Assembly: GCF_000026365.1 (NCBI RefSeq)
Contig: NC_012995.1
Location: 64,501-128,500 of the forward strand
Reading direction: 5' to 3'
Length of the DNA stretch: 64,000 nt
Source of the DNA: Zygosaccharomyces rouxii
Lineage: Eukaryota; Ascomycota; Saccharomycetes; Saccharomycetales; Saccharomycetaceae
The notes beneath the pieces were generated by a model. The model worked only from the letters and a program-made list of their open reading frames with translations. It did no database searches and was not told where the DNA came from. Both the position numbers and the translations under genes were made by a program. Position 1 is the stretch's first letter; each line of letters opens with the position of its first letter. Below, in pieces: positions 35,691 to 47,443 of the stretch.

Positions 35691-36018
35691 TCAAGTAGTC
35701 AAGGATCTTACTTATTTCCCATTGGAACAGTTTCGAAAGCTTTGTTTTTGTTCTAGTTCAAATATTTTTCAGTACTTCATCGGGTGCTGTGGCAAGGACG
35801 TAAAAGCCATTGTTCGATTTCAGATGACATTGGCCAAGGGTAACACCAGTTGGATTCTGGTTTTTACTGATGTACAATTGATGTTTAAAATTGACTATCA
35901 TTTCAAAATATATCGGCTGCTCAATTACATCAGCTTGTTATATCAAGATCGTTGATTGTTCTAAGAAGACCTTAAATTATAAATAGCGATGATGTGGGTA
36001 AAGAAGGGCATGCTGTAG

Positions 36019-36504
36019 CTGGGGACTGGTGACTACGGGAGACTTGAGAAGGATTGGAATCATTCTACTTGCGGGGATTGCAAGGTTGAAGCTGCTTGGA
36101 AATATAAATTACAAGAAAAGAAAGAACTGACATTTACGTTCAATAGCATTGGCCTTTACGAGGAATTTGGCGCTCAGAGGTTTAATGAAGACGTTGTGCC
36201 ACAGCTGTAGACTGTCAACGAGGTGATTGATTCATAATTACTTACGAAACCAAATGACAATATTGAGCCACACTAGCATTCTGGCTATCTCGGTATACGT
36301 GATGCCGTCAAGACTTATTTGGTTGCATGTGGTCCTGGAAGTGTAGTTCAAAATATCAGGAAAACATATACGCCCAGCTCACCTGTTGTGCATTGCTACG
36401 ATTCGCATTACTGTATAAGAGATAGTATATACAGCCTCACATATTCTTCTGTGCCTTGCTCTGCTTTGCTCTTTCAAATCATTCTTCTGGGTTCGAACCC
36501 GTGA
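36019..36504 (+). pseudogene. Decayed reading frame, family not recognised
   Basis: One frame stays open from 36019 to a stop at 36502-36504 except for three in-frame stops: TAG at 36208, TAA at 36235 and TAG at 36274. The translated pieces look like real protein, with varied amino acids and few low-complexity runs, for example GDCKVEAAWKYKLQEKKEL and GYLGIRDAVKTYLVACGPG. Further protein-like pieces occur upstream in other frames (from about 35722), suggesting frameshifts as well. I do not recognise the family. The relic fills the gap between the ASK1 and EHD3 blocks. An alternative is chance openness; the product-like composition argues against that but does not exclude it. Confidence 0.45.
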
Positions 36505-36679
36505 GTGTCTTTCGAAGGTTGTTTTCTTTTTCTTCTGTCCCTTCAATTTTTTTTATCCGTAAAGATTGTTGGCAAAAAAATGCAAAACCTCATCACCATC
36601 ATCATCAAGGGATAGGAACATTTGGGCTTGAAGATCTCTGCTTCTACTATTACATCAGACACTTTGTTCTCCTTTTAAG

Positions 36680-38173
36680 ATGCTAAGGTCTATTGCCAAG
36701 GCTAGTTGTAGGCGCCAATTTTCAGCTTCATCAATGGCTTTAAACAAACCAGTTCTCTTTAACGTGCAAGATACTGCGCGTGTCGTTAGTTTGAATAGGC
36801 CTGGCAAGCTCAATGCTCTCAATACCGAAATGTGTTCATTAGTCTTCGACACTCTTAAGGAATATTCCAAGAGTGATAGCGCACATCTAGTTGTTGTTAA
36901 GTCTGTGAATCATCCAAGATCGCTTTGTGCAGGTGGTGATGTAGCCGCTGTAGCTACTCTTAATAAAGCAGGTCAATACGATCAATCAATTGACTTTTTC
37001 CAACACGAATATTCTTTAAATTTCCAATTGGCAACTTATGGTAAACCTATTGTTGCATTTATGGATGGTATCACCATGGGTGGTGGTGTTGGTGTTTCTG
37101 TTCATAATCCATTCCGTGTAGCAACAGAATACACAAAATTGGCAATGCCAGAGATGGACATTGGTTTTTTCCCCGATGTCGCAAGTACGTTTGCCCTACC
37201 ACGTTTGATCAATTTGTCTAATGAAAATGCACAATTAGCTCTTTATTTGGTTTTAACTGGTGAAGTTTTAACAGGTGAAGAAGCTTATTTACTTGGTATT
37301 GCATCTCATTACGTTCCTCATGAAAATATTGAGGATTTACAAAATAGATTAGGTGAGTTAGTTGCACGAGATGGCCGTTTCAATGATGGGTCCTTTTATG
37401 ATACAGTTAATGAGGCTATCGAAGAATTCTCAAGGCCTTTACCATCTGGTAAACAGTTGTTGAGGTACACAGTAGATCAACTACGTGTTATCGAAGCTTG
37501 TTTCGACGCTTACAGTTTGACCTCGATTCAACAGTTGTTACACAATTTGGAACGTGTAGCTTCAGATCCATCAAACTCTGAAGACGCTAGAAAATTTGCA
37601 CAATTCACTTTACAACGTCTATTGACTAAATCGCCAACTTCTATGCAAGTGGCTTTGAGATTAATTCATGAAAATGGTAGAGATAACTTGGAAAATGCTG
37701 TTAAAAGAGATTTATACACTGCCGCAAACTTCGCTCTAGCTTCACAACAAGGTTCTGCTTTACCGGTAGAATTTAATGAAGCCGTCACCCATAAATTGAT
37801 CAACAAAAATAAGGATCCATATTCTTGGAAATACAAACTGGGAGACTTATCTCCATCTCAATTGACATCACTAGTATCGCCAAAACCTTCAGTTCCACTT
37901 TCTCTCCTAAGAAATACAAGAAATATTACTTATAAGGATTATCCACATCATCACAGATACCAGTTGCCCAAAGAACAACAAATTTTAGAATATGCTGTTG
38001 GTGGAGGTGAACAAAAGCCACTTACGAGACGCCAAGTCGTTGAATATTTCACCAATTTTTACGGTCCTTCAAAGGGTAAGGTCGGTACAGATATTTTAGT
38101 TGATCTAGTGTTAGCTAAAAACTGTCAAGAAGATCCTGTTACGGGTCATCTAACCTCTCTAAATAGATCTTGA
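36680..38173 (+). CDS. EHD3: Mitochondrial 3-hydroxyisobutyryl-CoA hydrolase
   Basis: Ehd3 hydrolyses 3-hydroxyisobutyryl-CoA in valine breakdown and belongs to the enoyl-CoA hydratase/isomerase superfamily; it has also been reported in mitoribosome preparations. The 497-residue protein starts with a basic, Ser-rich presequence (MLRSIAKASCRRQFSASS). The crotonase core follows, with RPGKLNALNTEM, the oxyanion-hole stretch SLCAGGDVAAV and FMDGITMGGGVGVSVH. MPEMDIGFFPDV matches the hydrolase subgroup. Length equals the S. cerevisiae protein (500). The gene begins the second syntenic block (YDR036C). Confidence 0.96.
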   Translation: MLRSIAKASCRRQFSASSMALNKPVLFNVQDTARVVSLNRPGKLNALNTEMCSLVFDTLKEYSKSDSAHLVVVKSVNHPRSLCAGGDVAAVATLNKAGQYDQSIDFFQHEYSLNFQLATYGKPIVAFMDGITMGGGVGVSVHNPFRVATEYTKLAMPEMDIGFFPDVASTFALPRLINLSNENAQLALYLVLTGEVLTGEEAYLLGIASHYVPHENIEDLQNRLGELVARDGRFNDGSFYDTVNEAIEEFSRPLPSGKQLLRYTVDQLRVIEACFDAYSLTSIQQLLHNLERVASDPSNSEDARKFAQFTLQRLLTKSPTSMQVALRLIHENGRDNLENAVKRDLYTAANFALASQQGSALPVEFNEAVTHKLINKNKDPYSWKYKLGDLSPSQLTSLVSPKPSVPLSLLRNTRNITYKDYPHHHRYQLPKEQQILEYAVGGGEQKPLTRRQVVEYFTNFYGPSKGKVGTDILVDLVLAKNCQEDPVTGHLTSLNRS

Positions 38174-38382
38174 GGTATGATAAATCATGTAAATATCGAT
38201 TTGAATTAAGTATATTTTCTTTCCCTTCTCCATTATCCTTCTCCAAGGTTTTTCTTCGATTTTTCCATTTTCCCTTTGAGTATGGAATACATTTCGAGTG
38301 TAAAGACTTGTCTCTCCAACTACAACTTCTTGTCACTAAATCGGTATAGAAGACAGTTCAAACGGGTCCATTAATAAGAAGA

Positions 38383-40713
38383 ATGGCTCAAACACTAGAA
38401 TCTGCTTCGATTCCAGCAGTTATCTCAAAAGAAGAGTGTATATACTGTTACCAATCGCCCTATAATGATGTCACCCTTGATGAATTAACACACCCACCTC
38501 ATCACTCCTTAAATGTGTGTTTACACTGTTTCCAATCAGTCTGCAATAGACATTTGGGGCTACACTATCAGGTTGCACTAAATGCAGCTGGTTCTACTCA
38601 TTCTGATTATTTTAATTTAGCTAAAGTGAAGAGACCAGAAGATCGAGCTGAGCAAGATAAAAGGAATAAAAAGATCAAGTTGCGAGTAGTGGAAAAATCT
38701 GAAGATGAAATCTATGAAACTCTGTGGTCATTAGGTCAGTTTGATGAGACTAAATTGTCATTACAAATTTCATGTACTTCAAAGGATGCCAATTTGTCGG
38801 AATCGATAACCTCCAAGGTGAATCAGATCCTAAATTCTAAATCGCAAGACATGGTTGATCAAACTTCATCTTGGGAATTGACAGTCAAACCGTGTCCCCA
38901 TGTGGAAAGTTATCAACCTCCGCAATTGGAATCTGTAAAGCAAGCGGCTCATAGTTGTACAGATTGTGGATTGCCTGACAATCTTTGGCTCTGTTTGCAT
39001 TGTGGTAATGTTGGCTGTGGTAGAAATCAAGTTGGTGTGGAAGGTCACTCTCATGCTTTAAAGCACTATGAGTCAAATCCAACCCATTCCATTGCAGTGA
39101 AATTGGGATCGTTGAGTAAAAACAGTAGTGATTTGTATTGTTATTCATGTGATGATGAGACGAAGTTTGAGGACCAAAGACCATTTGTAAATGCATTGAA
39201 GTCCTATGGTATCAATCTAGAAGATAAACTGGCCAGTGAAAAGACCTTGGTCGAGTTACAAGTGGAACAAAACATGAATTGGGATTTCCAAATGACCGAT
39301 TCTGCAGGTAAAGATCTATTAAAATTGAAACCAGATCAAGAACATGGTTGCGGGTTGATCAACTTAGGTAATTCCTGTTATTTGAACAGTGTTTTGCAGT
39401 GCCTTTTTAATGGTGGTGTTAAAGGATGGTCTTTAAAGGGATTGGGACAAGATTTCCCACAAGACGTTCTCTATCCAACGAATAATTTTAAATGCCAGTT
39501 GATTAAATTAAACAACGCTATGAAAGTAGAACCTCAAAATTATCCTGAAGGTATTCGTCCAAAAAGTTTTAAAAAGTGTGTGGGCCAATCTCACGAAGAA
39601 TTTAGCAGTGGAAGACAACAAGATTCTATGGAATTTTTGGGCTATTTGGTGGATGTTCTTGATAAGAAGATCTTCAAGAATGGCTCTAACCCCAATGATC
39701 TGATGAAGTTTACCATGGAGGATAGATTGCAATGCACTAATTGTGGTAAAGTTAAGTACAGTTCAGAAGCTGCAGAAAGTTTACAGTTACCAATGCCTGA
39801 AAATAACGATCCTCAAGATTTGGTTCACATCATTGCTCAATACTTCAATGGAGAGGAGGTAGAATTCACATGTCCTCATTGTAAAACTCTTGTTAAGGCC
39901 ATCAAGAAACCTGCATTAAACACTTATCCCAACACTTTGGTGGTTAACCCAGCAAGAATTAGACCGGTAAACTGGGTACCTGTTAAGACGAGCAATGAAC
40001 TGCGTCTACCAGGACTTGAAGATCCAGCTGAAGTTTTAGACATTTCACAATTTGGTTCCAATGGATTTGATCCTGCAAAGGAGGAATTAATGCCTGAAGA
40101 TGAACAGGATACTGGATTTGTACCGAACCCAAATTCTGCATCACAATTGGCAGCAATGGGTTTCCAACCAAATGGTATAGCTAGAGCCCTTTTCGCTACC
40201 GGTAACTCTAACACTGAATCTGCTATGGAGTGGTTGTTCCAACATGTGGAAGATGCTGATCTGAATGAACCTTTCGTACCACCAAAGGATTCTAGTTCTG
40301 CAGCCGGTGGTAAATCGCAAGTTAACCCAGAACTATTAGCTAATATGACCGCCATGGGTCTTGACGAGAAATTGTCCCTAAAGGCGCTAGTTTTGAACAA
40401 AGGGGATGTTAACCGCAGTGTCGAGTGGGTTTTCAATAATATGGATGATGATGGCGAACTGCCTCAAGAACCCGCAGGCGACGACCCCAAGGATTATGGG
40501 CATAAAACACCTGCACCATACGAACTAACTGGTATCGTCTGTCACAAGGGTAATTCTGTGCATTCTGGTCATTACGTTGCTTTCATTAGGCAAATTGTCG
40601 AGAATGAGAAGAAATGGGTACTATACAACGACGAAAAAATAGTTGTAGCGGCTCCTGAAAACTTTGAAGAGATAAAGAAAAATGGTTACATTTATTTGTA
40701 TTCGAGGATATAA
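38383..40713 (+). CDS. UBP14: Ubiquitin-specific protease Ubp14 (isopeptidase T)
   Basis: Ubp14 disassembles free, unanchored ubiquitin chains. The 776-residue protein shows the full isopeptidase T plan. There is an N-terminal cryptic zinc region, then a ZnF-UBP domain at about residues 171-260 with [20 protein letters not shown] and [12 protein letters not shown]. The split catalytic domain has Cys332 in [10 protein letters not shown] and the general-base His730 in HSGHYVAFI. Two UBA domains lie between, at about 584-624 and 646-687, each with a MGF or MGL loop. Length agrees with S. cerevisiae (781). With MUM2 it keeps the order YBR058C-YBR057C. Confidence 0.97.
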   Translation: MAQTLESASIPAVISKEECIYCYQSPYNDVTLDELTHPPHHSLNVCLHCFQSVCNRHLGLHYQVALNAAGSTHSDYFNLAKVKRPEDRAEQDKRNKKIKLRVVEKSEDEIYETLWSLGQFDETKLSLQISCTSKDANLSESITSKVNQILNSKSQDMVDQTSSWELTVKPCPHVESYQPPQLESVKQAAHSCTDCGLPDNLWLCLHCGNVGCGRNQVGVEGHSHALKHYESNPTHSIAVKLGSLSKNSSDLYCYSCDDETKFEDQRPFVNALKSYGINLEDKLASEKTLVELQVEQNMNWDFQMTDSAGKDLLKLKPDQEHGCGLINLGNSCYLNSVLQCLFNGGVKGWSLKGLGQDFPQDVLYPTNNFKCQLIKLNNAMKVEPQNYPEGIRPKSFKKCVGQSHEEFSSGRQQDSMEFLGYLVDVLDKKIFKNGSNPNDLMKFTMEDRLQCTNCGKVKYSSEAAESLQLPMPENNDPQDLVHIIAQYFNGEEVEFTCPHCKTLVKAIKKPALNTYPNTLVVNPARIRPVNWVPVKTSNELRLPGLEDPAEVLDISQFGSNGFDPAKEELMPEDEQDTGFVPNPNSASQLAAMGFQPNGIARALFATGNSNTESAMEWLFQHVEDADLNEPFVPPKDSSSAAGGKSQVNPELLANMTAMGLDEKLSLKALVLNKGDVNRSVEWVFNNMDDDGELPQEPAGDDPKDYGHKTPAPYELTGIVCHKGNSVHSGHYVAFIRQIVENEKKWVLYNDEKIVVAAPENFEEIKKNGYIYLYSRI

Positions 40714-40883
40714 TTTTTTAATTGCGTATAATTATTTTTTTTATTGATTTACTGACGCTGACGCAGTGCCCGAAAAAGATATGTTGAAACTATAAGGGAG
40801 ATTCGTTTGAGTTTCAAAACTTGACCAGATATCGACCACTTTACAAGGTTGTAAAGACATCAAGTTAAAATTTATATTTTATC

Positions 40884-42008
40884 ATGAACTATATGAATTA
40901 TGGGTATGATCCTCATCAGGCACTTGAATCTGCATTTACAAATCTGAGGCTTGAGCAACCTCATCCGATGTATGAAACTATGGATAGAGATGGAACGAAG
41001 ATTCCTCTCTTAAATTCATCTCAGCAAACTCCTTTGAGTGCTGATCCTCAACTGATGCATCCATTGCCTACTCCGCTATCAAACAAGTCGTCAAACTATA
41101 TGCTTTCTCCAACCGTTAATAAGGGTCAAAGTACGCCTACCTCTATAGCCGCCGCCGGCCAAAAAGGTGGTAGTGGTGCTTTAACAAACCCAAGGAGTAG
41201 TATATGGGGTCAAAATGCCTTGGATGCAAAGTTTAGCAGCAAGGAATTGGGTGTTGATTCTACTGGTAATGGAGATAATGGGGGTAGTAATACTAACAAT
41301 AATGTCTTGAGTGAGACTAGTACCTCTACAGCGGGAACAATATCAGCATCTAAGAATTTAATGGATTTTAATACACAAGCTAGTAGTAGTAGTTTTGATA
41401 CTACTTTTGGGTCTCTAGCTAACCATTCCATGGAACAACAGCAACAAAAAGCAAATAATAACAGGAAAGACGCTAAAACAGAATTGGAGTCATTGAAATT
41501 GAAATTACAATTCAAAGAAACTCAAAATGAAAGTTTAGAACACGAAGTTCAAATGTTGAAAAGTATTTTCAATCAAGGCTTAGATCATAAGCAATCTGAA
41601 TTCAAAAATGAAAGGCAAAATCCTCATGTACCACCACTGTCCCTAGAGATCCCTGACAGTGTTGAAGATATGTTTAAAAAAATGTCTAAGTCTCTGCAAA
41701 AGAAAGATGAGGAATTAATTGCAGCAAATCAAACATTGGAGAGTATTTTAACAGCGCTGGCGTTGAATCCAACGAATTCTATGACAAAATATGGGAGGTA
41801 TGATCCCGAAGCTCTTGCTCATAAGACAGTCGTAAGAATTGAAACTCTTACCAGGGAAAATCAAGAAATGTCCAAAATGCTCGCCTATGGCAGATCTAAG
41901 GAGGCACAAATTGAATTACAGCTGATGAAGAAGGAGAACGAGGAGTTGAAGGCGAAAGTAATGGAATTGCAGCAATCCACCATTAACCCAACCCCCTCAT
42001 CCAACTAA
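40884..42008 (+). CDS. MUM2: Meiosis protein Mum2 (WTAP-like, m6A methylation complex)
   Basis: In S. cerevisiae Mum2 works with Ime4 and Slz1 in the complex that methylates adenosine in meiotic mRNAs and is needed for premeiotic DNA replication and sporulation. The 374-residue protein has a disordered, Ser/Asn-rich first half. The second half is a coiled coil of about residues 190-365 (LESLKLKLQFKETQNESLEH, KKENEELKAKVMELQQS), as in WTAP. The assignment rests on the MNYMNYG start, the coiled coil, the length (S. cerevisiae 366) and the position next to UBP14 (YBR057C). It converges with ARO3. Confidence 0.9.
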   Translation: MNYMNYGYDPHQALESAFTNLRLEQPHPMYETMDRDGTKIPLLNSSQQTPLSADPQLMHPLPTPLSNKSSNYMLSPTVNKGQSTPTSIAAAGQKGGSGALTNPRSSIWGQNALDAKFSSKELGVDSTGNGDNGGSNTNNNVLSETSTSTAGTISASKNLMDFNTQASSSSFDTTFGSLANHSMEQQQQKANNNRKDAKTELESLKLKLQFKETQNESLEHEVQMLKSIFNQGLDHKQSEFKNERQNPHVPPLSLEIPDSVEDMFKKMSKSLQKKDEELIAANQTLESILTALALNPTNSMTKYGRYDPEALAHKTVVRIETLTRENQEMSKMLAYGRSKEAQIELQLMKKENEELKAKVMELQQSTINPTPSSN

Positions 42009-42281
42009 TTGCAAGACAGAAAGTATTAAAAGGAAGATGCCCTTATGTTTATTACGATGAATCACAGTATCATGTGTGACACTCCGATCATCTTTGCACA
42101 ACCTCATTTTAACATTTTGCTAATATAAATTGTCTTTGGACATGTAACAAACTGATACATCGAGAAAATGTATATCTTCAAATGAAGAACTTAAAGGATT
42201 TTCTTTAAAAGGAAAGGCAAAAAATTGTTTATTTAGACTAACGATAATAATAAATATTTAATGTTTTTCTCATATTACATT

Positions 42282-43768
<1,487 letters not shown>

Positions 43769-43840
43769 AGGTCCTACCCGGATTCGAACCGGGGTCGTTC
43801 GGATCAAAACCGAAAGTGATAACCACTACACTATAGAACC
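43769..43840 (-). tRNA. tRNA-Gln (anticodon TTG)
   Basis: A 72-nt cloverleaf on the minus strand. It starts GGTTCTATAGTGTAGTGGTT, has CGGTTTTGATCCG as anticodon arm with TTG, a GGTTCGAATCC T arm and 3' end TAGGACC plus discriminator T. There is no intron. It is nearly identical to S. cerevisiae tQ(UUG), with one G-T wobble in the acceptor stem. Confidence 0.97.
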
Positions 43841-43978
43841 ATTAATCGGTATAGTCGTTTGATGTAACTGGACAGCTAAGTAGCACATATCACAAATTAA
43901 TTCTAAAACAAGATTGTAGAAAACCTTACCACTATTTTTGTATATTATAATCAAAGTTACTTATATTTAAATTCTTAA

Positions 43979-45475
43979 CTAGTAGTGATTGCATTCATCA
44001 AGACCCTTTTGGTACCCTTGGTCCCATTCCCACATGTAGTCACTATCACCTTTTTGCTGAATATACTGTTGCCTGCGCTGAACTTTCCAAGAGTGCCATC
44101 TACCAACTAGAGAATTATTAAATTCTGCAAATGCCTTGATGTCGGCGATTGAACTTTTTAGAGCATCTTCATATCTCCAATGTTCCATTTTATCGCCCCC
44201 CTTATCCTTCCAATAATCACTATGTTGTTGCACAAATGATTGGATTTGATTATCGCTTAAAATAGCATGAGTACCACCAGGTCTTCTGGGGATTGAAGAG
44301 CTGTTGACCATCGGTATAAACCCCCATTCACCACCATCACCATGCTGGAATTGTAGAGTCCAAAAAAACCATCCCCAACTGGCATTTTTGGAGAAACTCG
44401 ACGTTTTAGCATTACCGTACTGTTTAACCAATTGACCACGATCACCTTGAGTCTTATCCCAAGTTTGGGTATCTAGAACGCATGAAAACTCACCAACCAT
44501 GTAATCTGCTTGATCTTTTGGTAAACTTGCACTGTTAGGCAGATCGTCAATAATCTGTTGGGCACTTTTCTGCTTATCAGAATCTGAAAAACAGCGGTAG
44601 ATATGTGAGTCCACAATGAGATTCGTATCTAAGCCTTGTTGCTGTACCCAATCTGCCCATTGCTGAGGCCACCAACCGTCAGAAATTACTATGGGCAGGT
44701 CATCATCAATGGCTCTAATGGCCTTTGTAGCCTTGGAGTAATATTTCTTCTGACCAGAAGCGTTGTTGTCGAATTTAGCTTCATTAACAATTTGCAGTCC
44801 AATGATATTATCGTTGTTTTGGCACACATCTTTAACGATAAAGGGTAATATTTCGTTGCAAACTTGGTTCACATAACTGCTATTGCCAAAGAAGGATGCA
44901 TTTTTTAGAGAGCTACCACTATGTGCATCAGCGTTGGCACCACCCGGTAACGCATGTATATCCACTAAGATCCCAATTCCATAGTTATTTGAGGTACTAA
45001 TCAATTGTTTTAAAACATCCCAAGCCTTCGCATTCTCGTAGACTTTTTTCAAAGGAGAGTAGGGCAGTCCATCAACGAATTGACCGTTTCCCACATGCCA
45101 ATAACCGATAGGCACTCTAAGTGCAGTCACACCCGAATCAACCAAAAATTCGAAATCAATTGATTTTAGGTATGCTTGATAGTGTTCATGTAATTTTTGA
45201 GCAGTTGCCTCAGCACCCGAATCTTTCAATTGATTATTAACGGCGTCATATTCAGTATCACCACCTTTATCGAATAAATCGTCATAAATCCACTTTTCTA
45301 GCACGAATAAAGCCCCTAAATTCACACCATGGTTGTAACGATACTTGTAAATACTTTTTTTATCAATCTGAGAGGAATCGGGAATTTTGACTTCGACTTC
45401 TTTATTACCGTGTCCCTTACCTGTACGTTTCTTATCAATTACGTCTTCGAGCTTGTTCTTCAACTTGTCAAACAT
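43979..45475 (-). CDS. Glycoside hydrolase family 5 protein (YBR056W-like)
   Basis: A 498-residue protein of the GH5 exo-1,3-glucanase-like group without a signal peptide, so probably intracellular. The start is the ATG at 45475; two further codons upstream lack an ATG. The (beta/alpha)8 fold shows VTALRVPIGYWHV, LVDIHALPGGANAD, the acid/base Glu in GLQIVNEAKFD and the nucleophile Glu in YMVGEFSCVLD. WGWFFWTLQFQ lies near the end of the barrel. It matches S. cerevisiae YBR056W (501 residues), a putative glycosidase of uncertain substrate. Its place next to ARO3 and MUM2 agrees with that locus. Confidence 0.92.
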   Translation of the reverse strand: MFDKLKNKLEDVIDKKRTGKGHGNKEVEVKIPDSSQIDKKSIYKYRYNHGVNLGALFVLEKWIYDDLFDKGGDTEYDAVNNQLKDSGAEATAQKLHEHYQAYLKSIDFEFLVDSGVTALRVPIGYWHVGNGQFVDGLPYSPLKKVYENAKAWDVLKQLISTSNNYGIGILVDIHALPGGANADAHSGSSLKNASFFGNSSYVNQVCNEILPFIVKDVCQNNDNIIGLQIVNEAKFDNNASGQKKYYSKATKAIRAIDDDLPIVISDGWWPQQWADWVQQQGLDTNLIVDSHIYRCFSDSDKQKSAQQIIDDLPNSASLPKDQADYMVGEFSCVLDTQTWDKTQGDRGQLVKQYGNAKTSSFSKNASWGWFFWTLQFQHGDGGEWGFIPMVNSSSIPRRPGGTHAILSDNQIQSFVQQHSDYWKDKGGDKMEHWRYEDALKSSIADIKAFAEFNNSLVGRWHSWKVQRRQQYIQQKGDSDYMWEWDQGYQKGLDECNHY

Positions 45476-45973
45476 TATCAACTTCGTTAATTATCTTACT
45501 TGTTCTTAGGTAGCCAATTGACTCTATCTTTCTATTTGTATACTCAAATGCTTTAATATACAAGGAAGCAAAAAGCGTTGTGGGGGAATGTGTTAAATTC
45601 TGGACCTTGCTAGTGAAGTATCAGTTGAACATCAACAGTCATTCGCCACGGGATTAACAGATGTCTTGATACCGATGGCGGTGATGATAATGGTGATATG
45701 AATCCACTTGTAACTGGGCTCAGACTATAATTGAGGCAATGGTTCCCTATTTCTTACAGTTATCGGATTTTATTAAGGGAGTCGATGAGGTGTCAATGGA
45801 AAGATTCCAGCAAGAAAGATAATGCATAGCCTTTGAAACAGAGGCGATATATAGCTAGAAGATACATCGTAACTTCTATTTTAAGCTTCTAGGTAGATCT
45901 TACAAAAATATTAGGTCCCCAGTTCTTTAATCTCTTGTACTAGTACTTTAGAGTTCAAAAAGAGAAAAAAATC
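45476..45973. other. Region between YBR056W-like gene and tRNA-Leu
   Basis: About 500 bp including the promoter of the minus-strand hydrolase. On the plus strand, about 45707-45821, one frame of roughly 37 codons reads like a protein C-terminus (AQTIIEAMVPYFLQLSDF) and ends in a normal stop. It has no start codon in frame and may be a relic or chance. Gene order breaks near here. Confidence 0.35.
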
Positions 45974-46057
45974 TGGAGGATGCGAGGTTCGAACTCGCGC
46001 GGACAACCGTCCAACAGATCTTAAGTCTGCCGCCTTAGACCACTCGGCCAACCCTCC
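45974..46057 (-). tRNA. tRNA-Leu (anticodon TAA)
   Basis: An 84-nt cloverleaf with a long variable arm. Acceptor GGAGGGT pairs with ATCCTCC, the D arm is TGGCCGAGTGGTCTAAGGCG, the anticodon loop is ACTTAAGAT with TAA, and the T arm is GAGTTCGAACCTC. There is no intron. It is nearly identical to S. cerevisiae tL(UAA). It sits at a junction between blocks of conserved gene order. Confidence 0.97.
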
Positions 46058-46785
46058 TTAGGTATTATTTGTTGAATGGGGGGAATTTCATAGCGTTTTA
46101 TATGGTAAATTTATGATAGACTTCAATTTAGCTACAGTAAGTAAAAATGTAAAGTGCCCTACATTATAGACGATAATACTCAATGAAAGGCAGTCATACT
46201 ATTACGTTTCTTTTTGCTCGTTGTATATGGTCACTAGCTTAACAGTGTCTAAAGGCCTTCTTATGTGTCAAGTCACTTATCTCTATTCTATAGTTCACTT
46301 ACGATGTCAGTGAATAACAAAACACTATGCTGTTATACGCAGTATATCATGGATGATAAGTGTTTTTGGAAGGACCTTGAAACCTATAAAGCATAATAGG
46401 AATCGTTTGAATTCTCACTAACATTTGTTTAAGCTGGCAAATCATAAAAAAAAAAAGAAATGTCGTAGAAATCTCATCTGAAAGCTACAAGGGTGGTAAA
46501 AAAATCCAAACATATTTATTCAGAAGGAAATACCGCTTAAATCTTTTCCGCTTCCTGTAGGGTTCATACGTATTGGTATTATTTTTATATTATTATTATT
46601 ATTATTCAAAGTGTCACACTGACGCCCGTAAGCGATGACTCTACTGAAAAATTTTCCACTTTTTTCGAAGATATCAACCTGTAAAGAGATGAGCTTGAAA
46701 AAAATCGTAGTAGTGCTCAAGAGATATTGATCAAACTGCAGAATATTCTCTGACGCTATTATCGTCTGTCGATTTCCTCAACACA
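46058..46785 (+). promoter_or_regulatory. NHP2 upstream region with RRPE and PAC-like motifs
   Basis: This 730-bp stretch has no supported gene. Near NHP2 it contains TGAAAAATTTT at 46645-46655, an exact RRPE, and GCGATGAC at 46632-46639, one base from the PAC core GCGATGAG. This pair is typical of ribosome-biogenesis genes, which fits NHP2. A TTATTATTATTATT run lies near 46590-46606. The distal part shows nothing I can name. Confidence 0.55.
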
Positions 46786-47256
46786 ATGGGTAAGGAGAGT
46801 AAAGAGTCCAAGGAACCTAAGGAAACTAAGGGTGAAGACAACTACGAGGCTAGATTGCCAGCCGTGTTACCATTTGCCAAACCATTAGCTTCTAAAAAAT
46901 TGAACAAGAAGCTATTAAAGACCACCAAGAAGGCATCAAAGGCTAAGAATGTTAAGAGAGGTGTTAAGGAAGTGGTAAAAGCTCTAAGGAAAGGTGAAAA
47001 GGGTCTTGTTATCATTGCAAGTGATATTTCTCCACCAGATGTCATTTCACATTTACCTGTCCTATGTGAAGATCATTCAGTACCATACATCTTTGTACCT
47101 TCCAAGCAAGATCTAGGATCAGCAGGTGCTACTAAGAGACCAACTTCTGTTGTTTTCATCGTGCCGGGTAGTAACAAGAAGCAAGATGGTAAATCTAAAG
47201 AAGAAGAGTACAAGGAATCCTTCAACGAAGTGGTTAAAGAAGTGGAAGCATTGTAA
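46786..47256 (+). CDS. NHP2: H/ACA snoRNP protein Nhp2
   Basis: Nhp2 is one of the four core proteins of H/ACA small nucleolar RNPs, which pseudouridylate rRNA and snRNA. The 156-residue protein equals the S. cerevisiae length. It has a Lys/Glu-rich start and then the L7Ae/Nhp2 RNA-binding fold: RGVKEVVKALRKGEKGLVII, ASDISPPDVISHLPVLCED and VPYIFVPSKQDLGSAGATKR. No intron or frame problem is seen. In S. cerevisiae it is YDL208W, unrelated in position to either neighbour here, so it sits alone between two syntenic blocks. Confidence 0.97.
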   Translation: MGKESKESKEPKETKGEDNYEARLPAVLPFAKPLASKKLNKKLLKTTKKASKAKNVKRGVKEVVKALRKGEKGLVIIASDISPPDVISHLPVLCEDHSVPYIFVPSKQDLGSAGATKRPTSVVFIVPGSNKKQDGKSKEEEYKESFNEVVKEVEAL

Positions 47257-47443
47257 AGAAACAATTCAACGTCAGATAAGTAAAAAAGAAGTCTATTTTA
47301 TATACTTTTTCTCTATCTCTGTAAAATATAGATAATTAAATACAAAATAATTATGTCTTAGCGAAAGTTCAACTACAATTGCAGCAACATCAACAAACGA
47401 ACCATACAGGAACTCCGGAAACCTTAAAGGGCAGAATACGCCG

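Larger units (their letters stand above)
34660..36679. other. Gene-poor 2-kb gap between syntenic blocks
   Basis: The interval from ASK1 to EHD3 has no intact gene. It contains the TATA-like element, the 51-bp inverted repeat, the degenerate direct repeat and the decayed frame listed separately. The last 170 bp should be the EHD3 promoter; it includes a TCATCACCATCATCATCAAG run near 36589-36609. Base composition at 35.0-35.65 kb is visibly richer in G than the flanking genes. Confidence 0.6.

Noticed and set aside
36488..36500. GGTTCGAACCC as the B box of a tRNA gene
   Set aside because: No acceptor stem, A box or cloverleaf can be formed around it. It lies in the decayed frame.
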